NCBI RefSeq assembly: GCF_007483665.1
Contig: NZ_VIQO01000012.1
Span: 186,001-250,000 of the forward strand
DNA from: Catellatospora sichuanensis
Lineage (GTDB): Bacteria > Actinomycetota > Actinomycetes > Mycobacteriales > Micromonosporaceae
DNA length: 64,000 nt
Reading direction: 5' to 3'
The position numbers and the translations under genes were made by a program. The notes below the pieces were generated by a model, which was given only the letters and a program-made list of their open reading frames with translations, ran no database searches and was not told the origin of the DNA. Shown piece after piece: positions 25,692-34,951 of this stretch. The first letter of the stretch is position 1, and each line of letters opens with the position of its first letter.

Positions 25692-28600
25692 CTAAGTTTG
25701 GTCGCCCAGCGACCAGCGGATCGCATCGGGGAGCATCGACTCCCACGCCGCGTAGGTGTGGCCGCCTTCCCCGATCGCGCTTCGTACGACATGTCCGTCG
25801 GCCGCGAGCTCGACGGCTGTGCGTTCGGTCGCTTCCACCAAGCTGAGTCCGTCGTCGAGGACGATGTCCTTCTCCTCCCGGCTCGCGGACAGGAAGAACC
25901 GCGACCCGCCTCTCGACCGGTCGGGCCTCGCCGGGCCGAGCCGATGTTCGCTCAGCGGGCCGGAGATGGCCACGGCGCCGTGGAAGCGATCCGGCCGGCG
26001 CAGCGCGGAGCGGATCGCCGTGACCGCCCCCAGACTCGCGCCCACCGCGACGGCTCGGCCGACCGGCCGGTTCCCGAGCCAGGTGCGCAGGTAGGGGAGC
26101 AGCTCGTCGGCGAGCGCGTCGACGATCCCGTCGTCGAGGAGCTCGCTGCGGCGGGTCGACCATTCGCTCGGACTCAGGAATATCGCCGCGGTGGTGGGGA
26201 TCCGATCCTGCAGGGAGAGCCGGTCCAGAATCGCCGGCAGGCGCATGATCTCCACGAACTCGGAGCCGTCGAGGACGAGCAGCAACGGGAGGTCGGCATT
26301 CTTCCGGAGCGGGTTCTCGGTGGAGATGAACAGATCCACGCGTCGGCACCCGGCGAGCTTCTCGCCGCGCCAGGTTCGCTGGACGAGCCGGTCCTCACGC
26401 GAGGCCGCGCTGAGGTCGGGCAGGCTCTCACGCAGGATCGCGGCCGCGTAGCTCGCAGGCGTCCGATATTCCAGCATCAGCTGCAACGGCACCTCGCGGC
26501 CGAGTTCGCGGCGGACCGTCGCGGTCGCGCGCGGCACCAGCAGGGAGTGCCCGCCCTGGTCGAAGAAGTCGTCGGAGGCCGAAAGCGGCCTGCCGAGCAC
26601 GGCGGACCATGCCGCGACGACCCGTGCTTCGAGCCCGGTCGCGGGCGGCAGGTCCACTCCGGCGCGCGTGGTGGCGGTGGTGACCGGTGGCAGCGCGGCG
26701 CGGTCGAGCTTGTTGTGCGCGGTCAGGGTGAATCGGGGGATCGTGACGAAGTGGTCCGGGCGCATGTACGCGGGCAGTGTTTCGCGGAGCATGTCGCGCA
26801 GCGCCCCCACGTCCACCGACCTGGCCGCCACGATGTAGGCGACCAGCGCGGGGCCGGTCGCCAGGGTGGCCCGGACGACCGCCGCCGCGGTGATGTCGGG
26901 ATGGCGCAGCAGGGCGTGTTCGACCTCGCTGGTCTCGATCCGGAAGCCACGGATCTTGACCTGGTGGTCGGTGCGGCCGAGGAAGTCGATGGCTCCGTTC
27001 GGCAGGTAGCGGCCCAGGTCTCCGGTGCGGTACATCCGCGACCCGGGCGGCCCGAACGGATCGGGAACAAACGACGCCGCGGTCAGGCCGGGGCGGGAAT
27101 GGTACCCCCTGGCCAATCCGTCGCCAGCCAGGAAGATCTCGCCGCGCATGCCGACCGAGACCGGCTGGAGGTCCTCGTCGAGGATGTAGGCACTCGTGTG
27201 CGGGATGGGGCGGCCGATCGGAACTCTGCCCGACCACGGCCCGCCTTCGAACACGGTGGCCAGCACCGTGCACTCGGTCGGTCCGTACGACGCCACGACC
27301 CGGCAGCCGGGTAGGAGTCCCTCCACCAGGGCGAAGCTCCTCGGGTTGACAACGTCGCCGCCGACGACGAGCTGGCGCAGCCCGGACAGGATGTGCGGAT
27401 CCTGCTCGACGAGGATGTCGAGCTGCGGAGAGACCAGCTTGAGCGTGGTGACCTGGTGTTCGCGCAGGACATCCCGCAGACCGTCGAGGAGGGACCCGGG
27501 ATCGGCGACCACCACCCGGCCGCCGTGGGCCAGCGGCGCCCATTCGAGCACGGCGACATCGAATGTCAGCGGACCGGTCTGGAGAAACACCGACCCCGGG
27601 CCTACCTCGAGATAGTGCGGTGCGCCTTCCACCAGTCGGCTCAGGGCTCGATGTGAGATCGCCACCGACTTGGGGTTTCCGGTCGATCCGGATGTCGATA
27701 TCAGGTAGGCCAGACTGTCCGGAGCCGGGAGAGTCGGAAGATTGTCGGTGGCGTATCCGGTCAGGTCCGGGCTGCCGTCACCGATGGTGAGAACCGGCGT
27801 CTCCATCGAGGGCAGGCGGGCCAGAAGCGGTGAGCCGACGATCATCAAGACGGCGGCGGCATCCGACATCAGGAGGCGGATCCGATCGGCTGGGAAGTCG
27901 GGGTCGACGGGCAGGTACGGTGCGCCACATTTGGCCAGCGCGAGCAGCACCACGAATCGTTCGACGGTGCGTTCCAGGCAGACGCCGACCACCTTCTCCG
28001 GTCCGACGCCCAGGGTTAGCAGGTGTCGGGCCAGCCGGTTCGCGCGTTCGTTCAGCTGCCCATAGGACAGCGGGCCGCCGTCGCCGACCACCGCCGGCGC
28101 GTCCGGCGTGCGGGCGGCCAGGGTCTGCAGACGTTCGACAACGGTGGTCCCGGCCGCCGGAGTCCGATCGTTGCCGCGCCGCAGCAGCGTGCGGTCGGCC
28201 CGGGTGAGCAGGTCGAAGTCGCGCATCAGCGCGTCCGGCGTCGCCACGCCCTGTTCGAGCGTGCGGATGTAGCGGTCCGCGAGCGTGGCGATCGTGGCCC
28301 GGTTGAACAGCGCGGTCGGGTACACGAAGGTCGCCCGCAGCCGCCCCTCAACGATCCGCGTGGTGAGCGAGAGGTCGAACCTGGCAGTCACCGGCAGGTC
28401 GGGTTCCCACCACACCGGCGCGTCTGGATCCTCGGCCAGGTCATCCCGGTCGCCGGCGTGATTCACGACGACGTCGAAGATCGGATTCCGGTGCGCCTCC
28501 GACCCGGCTTTGAGCGCACCCACGATCTGCTCGAGCCGCGCGTCCTGGTGCGCGTCCGCGGCCATCCAGGCGTCCCGGGTTCGGGTGATCGCCTCGCGAA

Positions 28601-29561
28601 AGGTCAGCTCCGTCGTGGTCAGGTCGACCCGCAGGATCATGGTGTTGATGAAGAACCCGATCAGATCTCGCAGGTCCGGGTGTGTCCGGTCGGACACGAT
28701 GGCGCCGATGACGACGTCGGACTGGCCGCAGAAGGCCCGGAGCGTCGCGACGAACGCGGCACTGACCACCATCGCCGGGCTCGCGCGCGTACGCCAGGCC
28801 AGGGCGGTCATGGCCGCCGTGGCCTCGCTCGGCAGCTCGAGGACGACCGTCTCGCCGACCGCGTCGATCGCCGTGGGCCGAGGCAGATCCAGGGGCAGTT
28901 CCAACGGTTCGTAGCCGGCCAGCGCCTCGGTCCAGTAGTTCAGCTGGGATCGGAGCAGGTCGTCGGTCAGGAAGTCGCGCTGCCACCTGGCGTAGTCGCC
29001 GTACTGGACGGGCAGCCCCGGAAGGCGCGGTGTCCTGGCCGTCAAGGCCGCCTCGTACAGCTCGAACAGATCCCTGGCGAAGACGTCCATCGACCACCTG
29101 TCGGTGATGATGTGGTGCATCGTCACCAACAGGCCGGGCCCGTCGACCAACTCTGCGGCCACCGCTCGAAACAGCGGAGGCCGCGCCAGGTCGAAGGGCC
29201 GCACGGCAGCCTGTTCGACGGCTTCCTGCCAGTCGGGGCCGGCCCAGACGAGCGGGATCTCGACATGGTCGACGATCTCCTGGGTGACCGCCCCGTCCGG
29301 CGACATGAGGAACTTCGTCCGCAGGATCTCGTGGCGCCGCACCAGGGCATCGAGGGCGGCGAGCAACGCCTCGCGGTTCACCTCCGCCGGAAACCGCCAG
29401 CCACAGCTGATGTGGTACTGGTCGTGCGACGAGTCCAGTTGACGCAGCCACCACATTCGCTCCTGTCCCGCCGACAACGGGAATTCGCTCGCCGTGCTGT
29501 CGCGAAACGGTGGGATCGGGTTCCTCGGGCGCGACTGGCGTGCCGGCACTGCTACCCCCAA
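25692..29561 (-). CDS. NRPS C-A-PCP fused to an enterochelin-esterase-like domain
   Basis: A 1289-residue NRPS. The condensation domain (about 25-450) has HHIITDR at 149-155, where the usual final Gly of HHxxxDG is Arg. The adenylation domain (about 480-960) has A3 STSGSTGNPK, A4 LTFDVAVLEW, A5 ASYGPTECTV, A8 [14 protein letters not shown] and A10 HNKLDRAA. The carrier domain has FFDQGGHSLL with Ser1006. Residues about 1063-1289 are not a type I thioesterase but resemble the Fes/IroE esterase group: LLLVLDGSEF, GASLGA with nucleophile Ser1176, and GEGGHTYAAW with His1268. It may release or cleave the peptide by hydrolysis or transesterification. TTG 29561 or GTG 29549 is the start. Confidence 0.85.
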   Translation of the reverse strand: MGVAVPARQSRPRNPIPPFRDSTASEFPLSAGQERMWWLRQLDSSHDQYHISCGWRFPAEVNREALLAALDALVRRHEILRTKFLMSPDGAVTQEIVDHVEIPLVWAGPDWQEAVEQAAVRPFDLARPPLFRAVAAELVDGPGLLVTMHHIITDRWSMDVFARDLFELYEAALTARTPRLPGLPVQYGDYARWQRDFLTDDLLRSQLNYWTEALAGYEPLELPLDLPRPTAIDAVGETVVLELPSEATAAMTALAWRTRASPAMVVSAAFVATLRAFCGQSDVVIGAIVSDRTHPDLRDLIGFFINTMILRVDLTTTELTFREAITRTRDAWMAADAHQDARLEQIVGALKAGSEAHRNPIFDVVVNHAGDRDDLAEDPDAPVWWEPDLPVTARFDLSLTTRIVEGRLRATFVYPTALFNRATIATLADRYIRTLEQGVATPDALMRDFDLLTRADRTLLRRGNDRTPAAGTTVVERLQTLAARTPDAPAVVGDGGPLSYGQLNERANRLARHLLTLGVGPEKVVGVCLERTVERFVVLLALAKCGAPYLPVDPDFPADRIRLLMSDAAAVLMIVGSPLLARLPSMETPVLTIGDGSPDLTGYATDNLPTLPAPDSLAYLISTSGSTGNPKSVAISHRALSRLVEGAPHYLEVGPGSVFLQTGPLTFDVAVLEWAPLAHGGRVVVADPGSLLDGLRDVLREHQVTTLKLVSPQLDILVEQDPHILSGLRQLVVGGDVVNPRSFALVEGLLPGCRVVASYGPTECTVLATVFEGGPWSGRVPIGRPIPHTSAYILDEDLQPVSVGMRGEIFLAGDGLARGYHSRPGLTAASFVPDPFGPPGSRMYRTGDLGRYLPNGAIDFLGRTDHQVKIRGFRIETSEVEHALLRHPDITAAAVVRATLATGPALVAYIVAARSVDVGALRDMLRETLPAYMRPDHFVTIPRFTLTAHNKLDRAALPPVTTATTRAGVDLPPATGLEARVVAAWSAVLGRPLSASDDFFDQGGHSLLVPRATATVRRELGREVPLQLMLEYRTPASYAAAILRESLPDLSAASREDRLVQRTWRGEKLAGCRRVDLFISTENPLRKNADLPLLLVLDGSEFVEIMRLPAILDRLSLQDRIPTTAAIFLSPSEWSTRRSELLDDGIVDALADELLPYLRTWLGNRPVGRAVAVGASLGAVTAIRSALRRPDRFHGAVAISGPLSEHRLGPARPDRSRGGSRFFLSASREEKDIVLDDGLSLVEATERTAVELAADGHVVRSAIGEGGHTYAAWESMLPDAIRWSLGDQT

Positions 29562-29569
29562 ACTCGTGC

Positions 29570-29827
29570 CTATTTGCGCGAACTCTCAACCGCCGCGGAT
29601 ATCGTGTTGATGCTGCGGAAGGTCGCCTCCTTGAGCGCCTCCTCCGGCAGCTCGATCTCGAACGTGTCCTCGATGGACAACATCAGACCCAGGCAGGTCA
29701 AGGACGTCATGCCCAAGCTCCAGAGATTATCGTCAGGGCGAAGATCCTGGCTGTACCCGTTCAGGTTGAGCTGCTTCGTCACGAGGCTGCGAACGGTGTC
29801 CGCGACAGATGGTTGATAAGCGGGCAT
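29570..29827 (-). CDS. Free-standing acyl/peptidyl carrier protein
   Basis: An 85-residue carrier protein with helix 1 VADTVRSLVTKQLNLNG and the phosphopantetheine site LWSLGMTSLTCLGLML, the attachment serine being in MTSL. A helix III region ATFRSINTISAAV follows. It should be primed by a phosphopantetheinyl transferase and hold the substrate for the neighbouring FAD enzyme or for the first NRPS. It is the gene between the FAD oxidase (2-base gap) and the C-A-PCP-esterase gene (8-base gap), so the three are co-transcribed. Confidence 0.8.
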   Translation of the reverse strand: MPAYQPSVADTVRSLVTKQLNLNGYSQDLRPDDNLWSLGMTSLTCLGLMLSIEDTFEIELPEEALKEATFRSINTISAAVESSRK

Positions 29828-29829
29828 TG

Positions 29830-31401
29830 CTACCGCGTCCCCCCGGTGCCGGTTGTGGCCCCAGCCGGTTGGGCTACGTCGCCATCGCCCTTGAAGGTAC
29901 GCAGAAAGCGCGCGACACGACGTGCACCATGCAGATTCCCTTGTGCGTACCAGAGAATGTCGGGGCCCAGGCCGTAATCGACGCCGAGTTGCTCATAGGT
30001 CTGCACGGCCATGTTCCGGTAGTAGTCGGTGAGCTGCGAGGTCGTCATCTGTGGTGCGGCCTGCGCGCCGGTCTCGAACCAGGCGGCAAGGCTGTGTGTG
30101 ACATATTCATCGATCGACCATTCCATGGTTCTGGTCGCCACTGGCTTGCGCATCGGCTGGAAAATCGAGTCGATGATTCCGGACTTTCCCTGCAGTTCAT
30201 TGGCGACGTGCTCGGCCAGCAGGGGCGCACAGTGGAAGCCGTCCCGGTAGGTGCCCGTCATCAGATACAGGCCCGAGGGTGGCATCCAGCCGACCAACGG
30301 GAATCCATCGAGCGTGACGGGGCGGTTGCCGCTGCACCATTTCGTGACCTCGTGGATGGCTGCCCGCTCGTCGAGCTGTTGCATTGAGTACTGGGCCAAG
30401 AAGCGGACGTCGGCCATCCAGGTGACACTGGAGATGGTGTTCACCAAGCGGTTGGTCGCGCCGTAGTACTCCAGCCCGCCGCCTTGCGGCACCACGTGCA
30501 GTCCGCAGGCGAAACCGCGATTCGGCGTCCGAACCACGCTGGTGAACGGTTCACCGCCCGTCCGCTTGGCGATCATCGCGAAGCCGAGCCCCGGAAAGGT
30601 CGGCATCAGATCGGGCACGTCGAACACGGTTCGTACCAGCGACTCACTGTGGATGCCGGCGGCCACGACGACAGCGCCGGCTTCGATGAGATGGCCGTCG
30701 TCCAGCTCGACCCCGGTCACCGCCTCGTCGCTGCCGACCAGCCTCCGTACAGTCTGATCGAGAAGGATCGCTCCCCCATGCCGCAATCGGCGTTCCAGCG
30801 ACGCCAGCACCCCGCGAGCATCCACGGCCCCCTCCGTCGGCAGATGAATGGCACGCAATGCGCGCGACTCCGTCCGGGGGTTGTAACCGGGGATGTCGGT
30901 CGGGTCGACCTCCTTCCACGGCTTGTCGTACTGGTCGAGGGCGTCGATTATCGCGGCGAAGTTCACCGTGTCCAATTCGGCTCCGACGGAGTTCAAGATG
31001 ATGTGCGATTCCGTCGTTGTCTGCAGCGGCCGGTCGGATGGCTTGAACTCATCGAGCCGCCGCAGCGCCTCGGGCCATTTGTCATGGGCGGATATGCCGA
31101 GCTCGAACCTCGTCCGCGCGGCGTCGGTCCGCAGCGATTCGGTCGTGGTCTCACCGAAACAGCCGAGCATCGCACCGGCCGCCTGGCTGGCGCCCGTGTC
31201 GCGATTGCTCGGACCCACTACCACCACTGATCCGACCTGGCGCTCGATCAGCTCGTCAGCAAGAAACATGCCGAGCGCGCCGTTGCCGATGATCACCACA
31301 TCAGCCTTGGTCGGCCTCTTGGCGCCAGCGGCGGATACGAGATCAGAAGACCTCATGGTCGGATTGGACACCCCGGGCTCCTCAGATTTGGATGATGCCA
31401 C
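29830..31401 (-). CDS. FAD-dependent amine oxidase-like protein (DAO family)
   Basis: The 523-residue protein has the FAD dinucleotide motif VVIIGNGALGMFLADEL near residue 35, a second-strand TGASQAAGAMLG and the C-terminal YLMTGTYRDGFHCAPLLAEHVANEL. These are hallmarks of the D-amino-acid/glycine oxidase superfamily (ThiO-like). The last 100 residues extend past the usual family end and have no match I know. It probably oxidises an amine or amino acid, free or bound to the adjacent carrier. The GTG at 31401 lies 11 bases after the upstream stop; ATG 31356 is an alternative start just before the FAD domain. Confidence 0.75.
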   Translation of the reverse strand: MASSKSEEPGVSNPTMRSSDLVSAAGAKRPTKADVVIIGNGALGMFLADELIERQVGSVVVVGPSNRDTGASQAAGAMLGCFGETTTESLRTDAARTRFELGISAHDKWPEALRRLDEFKPSDRPLQTTTESHIILNSVGAELDTVNFAAIIDALDQYDKPWKEVDPTDIPGYNPRTESRALRAIHLPTEGAVDARGVLASLERRLRHGGAILLDQTVRRLVGSDEAVTGVELDDGHLIEAGAVVVAAGIHSESLVRTVFDVPDLMPTFPGLGFAMIAKRTGGEPFTSVVRTPNRGFACGLHVVPQGGGLEYYGATNRLVNTISSVTWMADVRFLAQYSMQQLDERAAIHEVTKWCSGNRPVTLDGFPLVGWMPPSGLYLMTGTYRDGFHCAPLLAEHVANELQGKSGIIDSIFQPMRKPVATRTMEWSIDEYVTHSLAAWFETGAQAAPQMTTSQLTDYYRNMAVQTYEQLGVDYGLGPDILWYAQGNLHGARRVARFLRTFKGDGDVAQPAGATTGTGGTR

Positions 31402-31412
31402 TCAGCGCGTGA

Positions 31413-33230
31413 TCAGAAGTCGAAGATGTAGAGGCCGAAGTTCCGGTCGGATACCAGGACGTAGTTCTTCCCACCGATCCTGTGGATTTTGACGCCCCAG
31501 AAGTCGATGCCGGGCTCGCGGAAGGCGCCGACCTCCCGCAGGCCATCGCTGCCGTAGCTCAGCACCCGGAGGCCACCGGCGAAGAAGGTCGCGTACACCA
31601 GTCGGCGATCGGGGTCGATCGCCACGTGCGACGCCGAGAAGTCGCCGAAGCCGGTGCCGTACCTCGGGTCCTGTGACTCGGGGATGGCGTACGTGTCGAT
31701 CTGGGTGACCGAGCCGGTGCCAGCGCCCGGGATGTCCGTCTTGTACAGCCGGAGGTAGCCCCAGCCTACGAACTCCGACTTGACATCGGTCGCGCAGATC
31801 TCTGGATCGGCCGGTGTCGGGGTGTTGCCGGCGGTCTCCTCGGTCACGTCGGGCACACCGAGAAGCCGCAGACCCGTCAGGCGGTTGACGAACATCAGCG
31901 GGATCGTTCCCCTGGCCGCCGTGGGGAACTGCTGCATAGCGTCCGGCCCCTGGTGGTTGAAGATGATGCCCGCGCTGTAGCCGGCCGCGGTGATGGCATC
32001 CAGCTTCTCCTGGAACGCGCATCCCGGGGCCGACCCGCCGGTCAGGATCGAGGCGTCACGCTCGATGAGCGCGATCCCGCGCCCGGGCGGCACGGTGCCG
32101 GGGCAGCCGGAGCCGACAAAGGTGGGCGTACCAGAGATGGGGTGGTCGGCATCGACCGGTGCCGAACCCGAGCTCCAGGCCGCGACGTACTCGGTGCCGG
32201 CGTGCGGGCCCGATGTGATCGTGCCGAAAAGGCGATAGGCTTCGATGTTCTCGTCGGCGCCCACCAGATACTCGGCGTCGGGCGAGAGGTCGTGATGGTT
32301 GGCGTTGCCCTCCGGCCAGATCTGTTGCCCGCGCTTGGCACGCTCCTCGTCGAATTCGGCGTACTCGGTCCGGGCAATCAGCGAGACGTTGCCCGGCGTC
32401 GGGTCGGTGACGTCGAGCAGGACGTACCCGCCGTCCCAGTATGTCGCGGTCATGACGTACCGGTCGCCGACCCGGCGTACGTCGACGGCGTGCCCGAACA
32501 CCGAGATGAGGCCCTTCGAAGGGTCTCCGGTCACATGGAACGGTGCAATCCTCAGGTCAAGGGCGTTGACCATCACCGGGTTACGGGGATCAGTGATCTC
32601 CATGATGACGATGTCGGTGGTGGGCTTGTCGGTGACGAAACTGACGTAGGTGCGGCTAGTGGAGCTGTCCGTCCAGGCGCAGGTGTAGTACGCCGCCAGG
32701 GCCTGGTCCGCCGGCTCATTGTGCGAATCCGTGTAGTCGCCGGCGTGGGCGGCGAGGAGCTGGGCATTCTCCGGGTCGGAAACGTCCCAGATGCTGATGC
32801 CACCCCGCTGGCGCGGCTCGGTCGGATCGGGTGCATCGGCCAGGATGTAGTGTTCGTGGGGGTGGATGAACAGCGCACCACTGAAGTACTCGTTGGCGAT
32901 CTCGATCACGCACGGACCCTCGCCGACGTAGTTGCCATTCGTGGTCTCGATGAACGCGCTCTCGACCTCGAAGGGCGCTTTCGGGTCGCTGATGTTCATG
33001 ACGTAGGCGCCTGTCCGCACACACGTCGGATGCCGGTATACCGTGAGGAACGCGTAATCGCCGTAGGCAGCCACGTCCGCGATGTGACGCGCGAGGCCCG
33101 CACCCGACGGGTTGGTGACCGTGGCCTTACCCACCAGCGTCACCCCGTACGAGACGGACGGCAGGTGCCCGTCAAGCTCCCGAGCGCGCCAGACGAAGCC
33201 CTCGGCCTGGACCACATCCGTGCCGGTCAT
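31413..33230 (-). CDS. LVIVD-repeat protein with protease-associated domain insert
   Basis: A 605-residue protein with repeated blades of the LVIVD beta-propeller type (AYVMNISDPKAPFEVE, ISIWDVSDPENAQLLA, IVIMEITDPRNPVMV, YVLLDVTDPTPGNV). In the middle is a stretch like a protease-associated (PA) domain (IALIERDASILTGGSAPGCAFQ, GIIFNHQGPDA, PLMFVNRLTG). No signal peptide is seen, which is unusual for this family. It heads the minus-strand biosynthetic operon 11 bases before the FAD enzyme, so a role in the pathway is plausible but unknown. The ATG at 33230 has GGGAGG upstream, inside a tandem duplication. Confidence 0.65.
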   Translation of the reverse strand: MTGTDVVQAEGFVWRARELDGHLPSVSYGVTLVGKATVTNPSGAGLARHIADVAAYGDYAFLTVYRHPTCVRTGAYVMNISDPKAPFEVESAFIETTNGNYVGEGPCVIEIANEYFSGALFIHPHEHYILADAPDPTEPRQRGGISIWDVSDPENAQLLAAHAGDYTDSHNEPADQALAAYYTCAWTDSSTSRTYVSFVTDKPTTDIVIMEITDPRNPVMVNALDLRIAPFHVTGDPSKGLISVFGHAVDVRRVGDRYVMTATYWDGGYVLLDVTDPTPGNVSLIARTEYAEFDEERAKRGQQIWPEGNANHHDLSPDAEYLVGADENIEAYRLFGTITSGPHAGTEYVAAWSSGSAPVDADHPISGTPTFVGSGCPGTVPPGRGIALIERDASILTGGSAPGCAFQEKLDAITAAGYSAGIIFNHQGPDAMQQFPTAARGTIPLMFVNRLTGLRLLGVPDVTEETAGNTPTPADPEICATDVKSEFVGWGYLRLYKTDIPGAGTGSVTQIDTYAIPESQDPRYGTGFGDFSASHVAIDPDRRLVYATFFAGGLRVLSYGSDGLREVGAFREPGIDFWGVKIHRIGGKNYVLVSDRNFGLYIFDF

Positions 33231-33289
33231 GTGTGCCTCCCATGTGTGCCTCCCGACCACGCGTGCCGTCCAACACGCGTGCCGTCCAA
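33228..33289. repeat. Two adjacent short tandem duplications in the operon leader
   Basis: A 13-base unit (catgtgtgcctcc on the plus strand) occurs twice back-to-back at 33228-33240 and 33241-33253, duplicating the ribosome binding site plus ATG of the LVIVD gene. Four bases further, a 16-base unit (cacgcgtgccgtccaa) occurs twice at 33258-33273 and 33274-33289. All four units are perfect. The second ATG created by the first duplication is out of frame with the gene. Confidence 0.8.
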
Positions 33290-33407
33290 CGGAAGGATGC
33301 CGTCGGCGGCCCCGGGCTGTCCCGTCGCCGGTTCACGTGACTGCGATGCCCCGGGTGGCGCGGCCTAAGGTCCATCTCAAATAGAGGGCGAATCGGGAGA
33401 CGGACGC

Positions 33408-34694
33408 GTGGACATCGGTACGCTCGCGACGCTCGTCCGCGCGATTCTCGTGATCATTGTGGTGGCCCGGCTGCTCGGGCTCCTGTGCCGACGGTTCGGG
33501 CAGCCGGAGGTGATCGGCGAGATCGTCGGTGGCATCCTGCTCGGTCCGACCCTGCTCCACGGCGCGATCACCCGTGAGCTGTTCCCGACCGACATCCGCC
33601 CGGCGCTCGCGATGCTGGCCACCGCCGGGATCTGCGTATTCATGTTCCTGGTTGGGCTGCACCTGGCCGACGGCCGCCTGCGCGGGCAGGGCCGAATCGC
33701 CGTCGCGCTGTCGCTCGGCTCGATGGTCGTGCCGTTCGTGCTCGGCACCCTGTTCGCGATCGGCATCGTCGGCGACCGGTCCGGCCGGGCCGCGGTTCTC
33801 TTCTGCCTCTTCGTCGGTACGGCGATGTCGGTCACCGCGTTCCCCGTCCTGGCCCGGATCCTGACCGACCGCGACCTGATCGACACTCCCATCGGCGGGT
33901 TGGCGCTCGCTACGGCCGCAATCGGTGACGTCATCGCCTGGTCGATGCTCACGGTCCTGGTCGCCTTCTCTCACGGAAGCACGCTGCCGTGGCAGGTGCT
34001 GCTGGTCCTGCCCTTCGTGGCGATCCTCGTCGGGGTGGTGCGACCGCTGCTGGCCAAGCTGGCGGAGCGCACCCCCCGGACCCGGGTACGGAGCCGGGGA
34101 GCCAGGGTGAGCCTCGATGCCGGACTGGCGATCGCGATCGCCGCTGCCCTGGTGCTGTCGTGCGCGGCGACCTCGTGGATGGGGCTGCACGAGATCTTCG
34201 GTGCCTTCCTGCTCGGTGCGGTCATGCCCCGGACGGGCGCGACTGCCTTGCGCGCGCACGTGCTGCCGTGGCTTGAGCGCATCGACCGAGTGGTGTTTCT
34301 GCCCCTGTTCTTCGTGGTCGCCGGTTTCGCGGTCAACCTGTCCGGGATGGACTGGCGGGAGGCGGGCCTGCTGCTGTTGATCCTGCTGGTCGCCATCGGC
34401 GGCAAGATGGCCGGCGTCTTCGGGGCCGCTCGGCTGTGCCGGGTGTCCGTCCGGCACAGCGCCGGGCTCGCCCTGCTGATCAACACTCGCGGGCTCACGG
34501 AGCTGATCGTGCTGTCGGTCGGCCTTCAAATCGGCCTGCTCGACCAGCGGCTGTACTCGCTGATGGTCGTCATGGCGTTGGTCACCACGTTGATGCCGGG
34601 CCTGCTGCTCTCCTTCGTCTACCCGAAGCAGGCGACACGGGAGCGCGAGTCCCGGCCAGTCACACCACTGCTGGAAAGGGAGTCGATGCCATGA
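33408..34694 (+). CDS. Kef-type cation/proton antiporter
   Basis: A 428-residue membrane protein with about 11-12 spans, matching the Na+/H+ exchanger (CPA2, KefB-like) family. It has [21 protein letters not shown] near the N-terminus, [13 protein letters not shown] for the ion-binding region, [12 protein letters not shown] with the conserved acidic residue and [12 protein letters not shown]. Such antiporters recur in NRPS clusters of actinomycetes as presumed self-protection or export helpers; no mechanism is shown here. GTG 33408 has a GGGAG site upstream. It is divergent from the LVIVD operon and its stop overlaps an ATG leading into MbtH. Confidence 0.85.
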   Translation: MDIGTLATLVRAILVIIVVARLLGLLCRRFGQPEVIGEIVGGILLGPTLLHGAITRELFPTDIRPALAMLATAGICVFMFLVGLHLADGRLRGQGRIAVALSLGSMVVPFVLGTLFAIGIVGDRSGRAAVLFCLFVGTAMSVTAFPVLARILTDRDLIDTPIGGLALATAAIGDVIAWSMLTVLVAFSHGSTLPWQVLLVLPFVAILVGVVRPLLAKLAERTPRTRVRSRGARVSLDAGLAIAIAAALVLSCAATSWMGLHEIFGAFLLGAVMPRTGATALRAHVLPWLERIDRVVFLPLFFVVAGFAVNLSGMDWREAGLLLLILLVAIGGKMAGVFGAARLCRVSVRHSAGLALLINTRGLTELIVLSVGLQIGLLDQRLYSLMVVMALVTTLMPGLLLSFVYPKQATRERESRPVTPLLERESMP

Positions 34695-34733
34695 ATCCGT
34701 CCGTTGCGGAGGAGGTCGATGCCATGAACCCGT
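34682..34733. repeat. 33-base period duplication around the MbtH start
   Basis: The 19-base stretch gtcgatgccatgaatccgt at 34682-34700 recurs at 34715-34733 with one substitution. The period is 33 bases, so it is in frame. It makes two possible MbtH starts, ATG 34691 and ATG 34724. Only the second is preceded by a GGAGG site. Confidence 0.75.
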
Positions 34734-34915
34734 TCGACGACCCAGAGGGCCGATTCCTGGTGCTCGTCAACGACGAGGAGCAGCACTCGCTGTGGCCGAG
34801 CCGCCGGGCGGTACCCGCCGGCTGGCGGATCGTGTACGGCGAGGACAGCCGGCAGGCGTGTCTGGACTACGTCGAGCAGCACTGGACCGACCTGCGTCCG
34901 CTAAGCGTGCGCTGA
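34724..34915 (+). CDS. MbtH-like NRPS chaperone
   Basis: A 63-residue protein with the complete MbtH signature: [39 protein letters not shown] and [14 protein letters not shown]. The conserved tryptophans and the NxExQxSLWP core are intact. MbtH proteins bind adenylation domains and are often needed for their folding or activity. The start at 34724 is chosen for its GGAGG site and the family N-terminus; ATG 34691 would add 11 residues from a local duplication. It immediately precedes the TubC-docked NRPS, its most likely partner. Confidence 0.92.
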   Translation: MNPFDDPEGRFLVLVNDEEQHSLWPSRRAVPAGWRIVYGEDSRQACLDYVEQHWTDLRPLSVR

Positions 34916-34951
34916 GTGGACCCCGCGCCGCCCGCAGAGAAGGGACAGCCC

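Noticed and set aside
28023-29816. 597-residue plus-strand frame antisense to the NRPS condensation/adenylation region
   Set aside because: No recognisable domain. The opposite strand has complete NRPS motifs.
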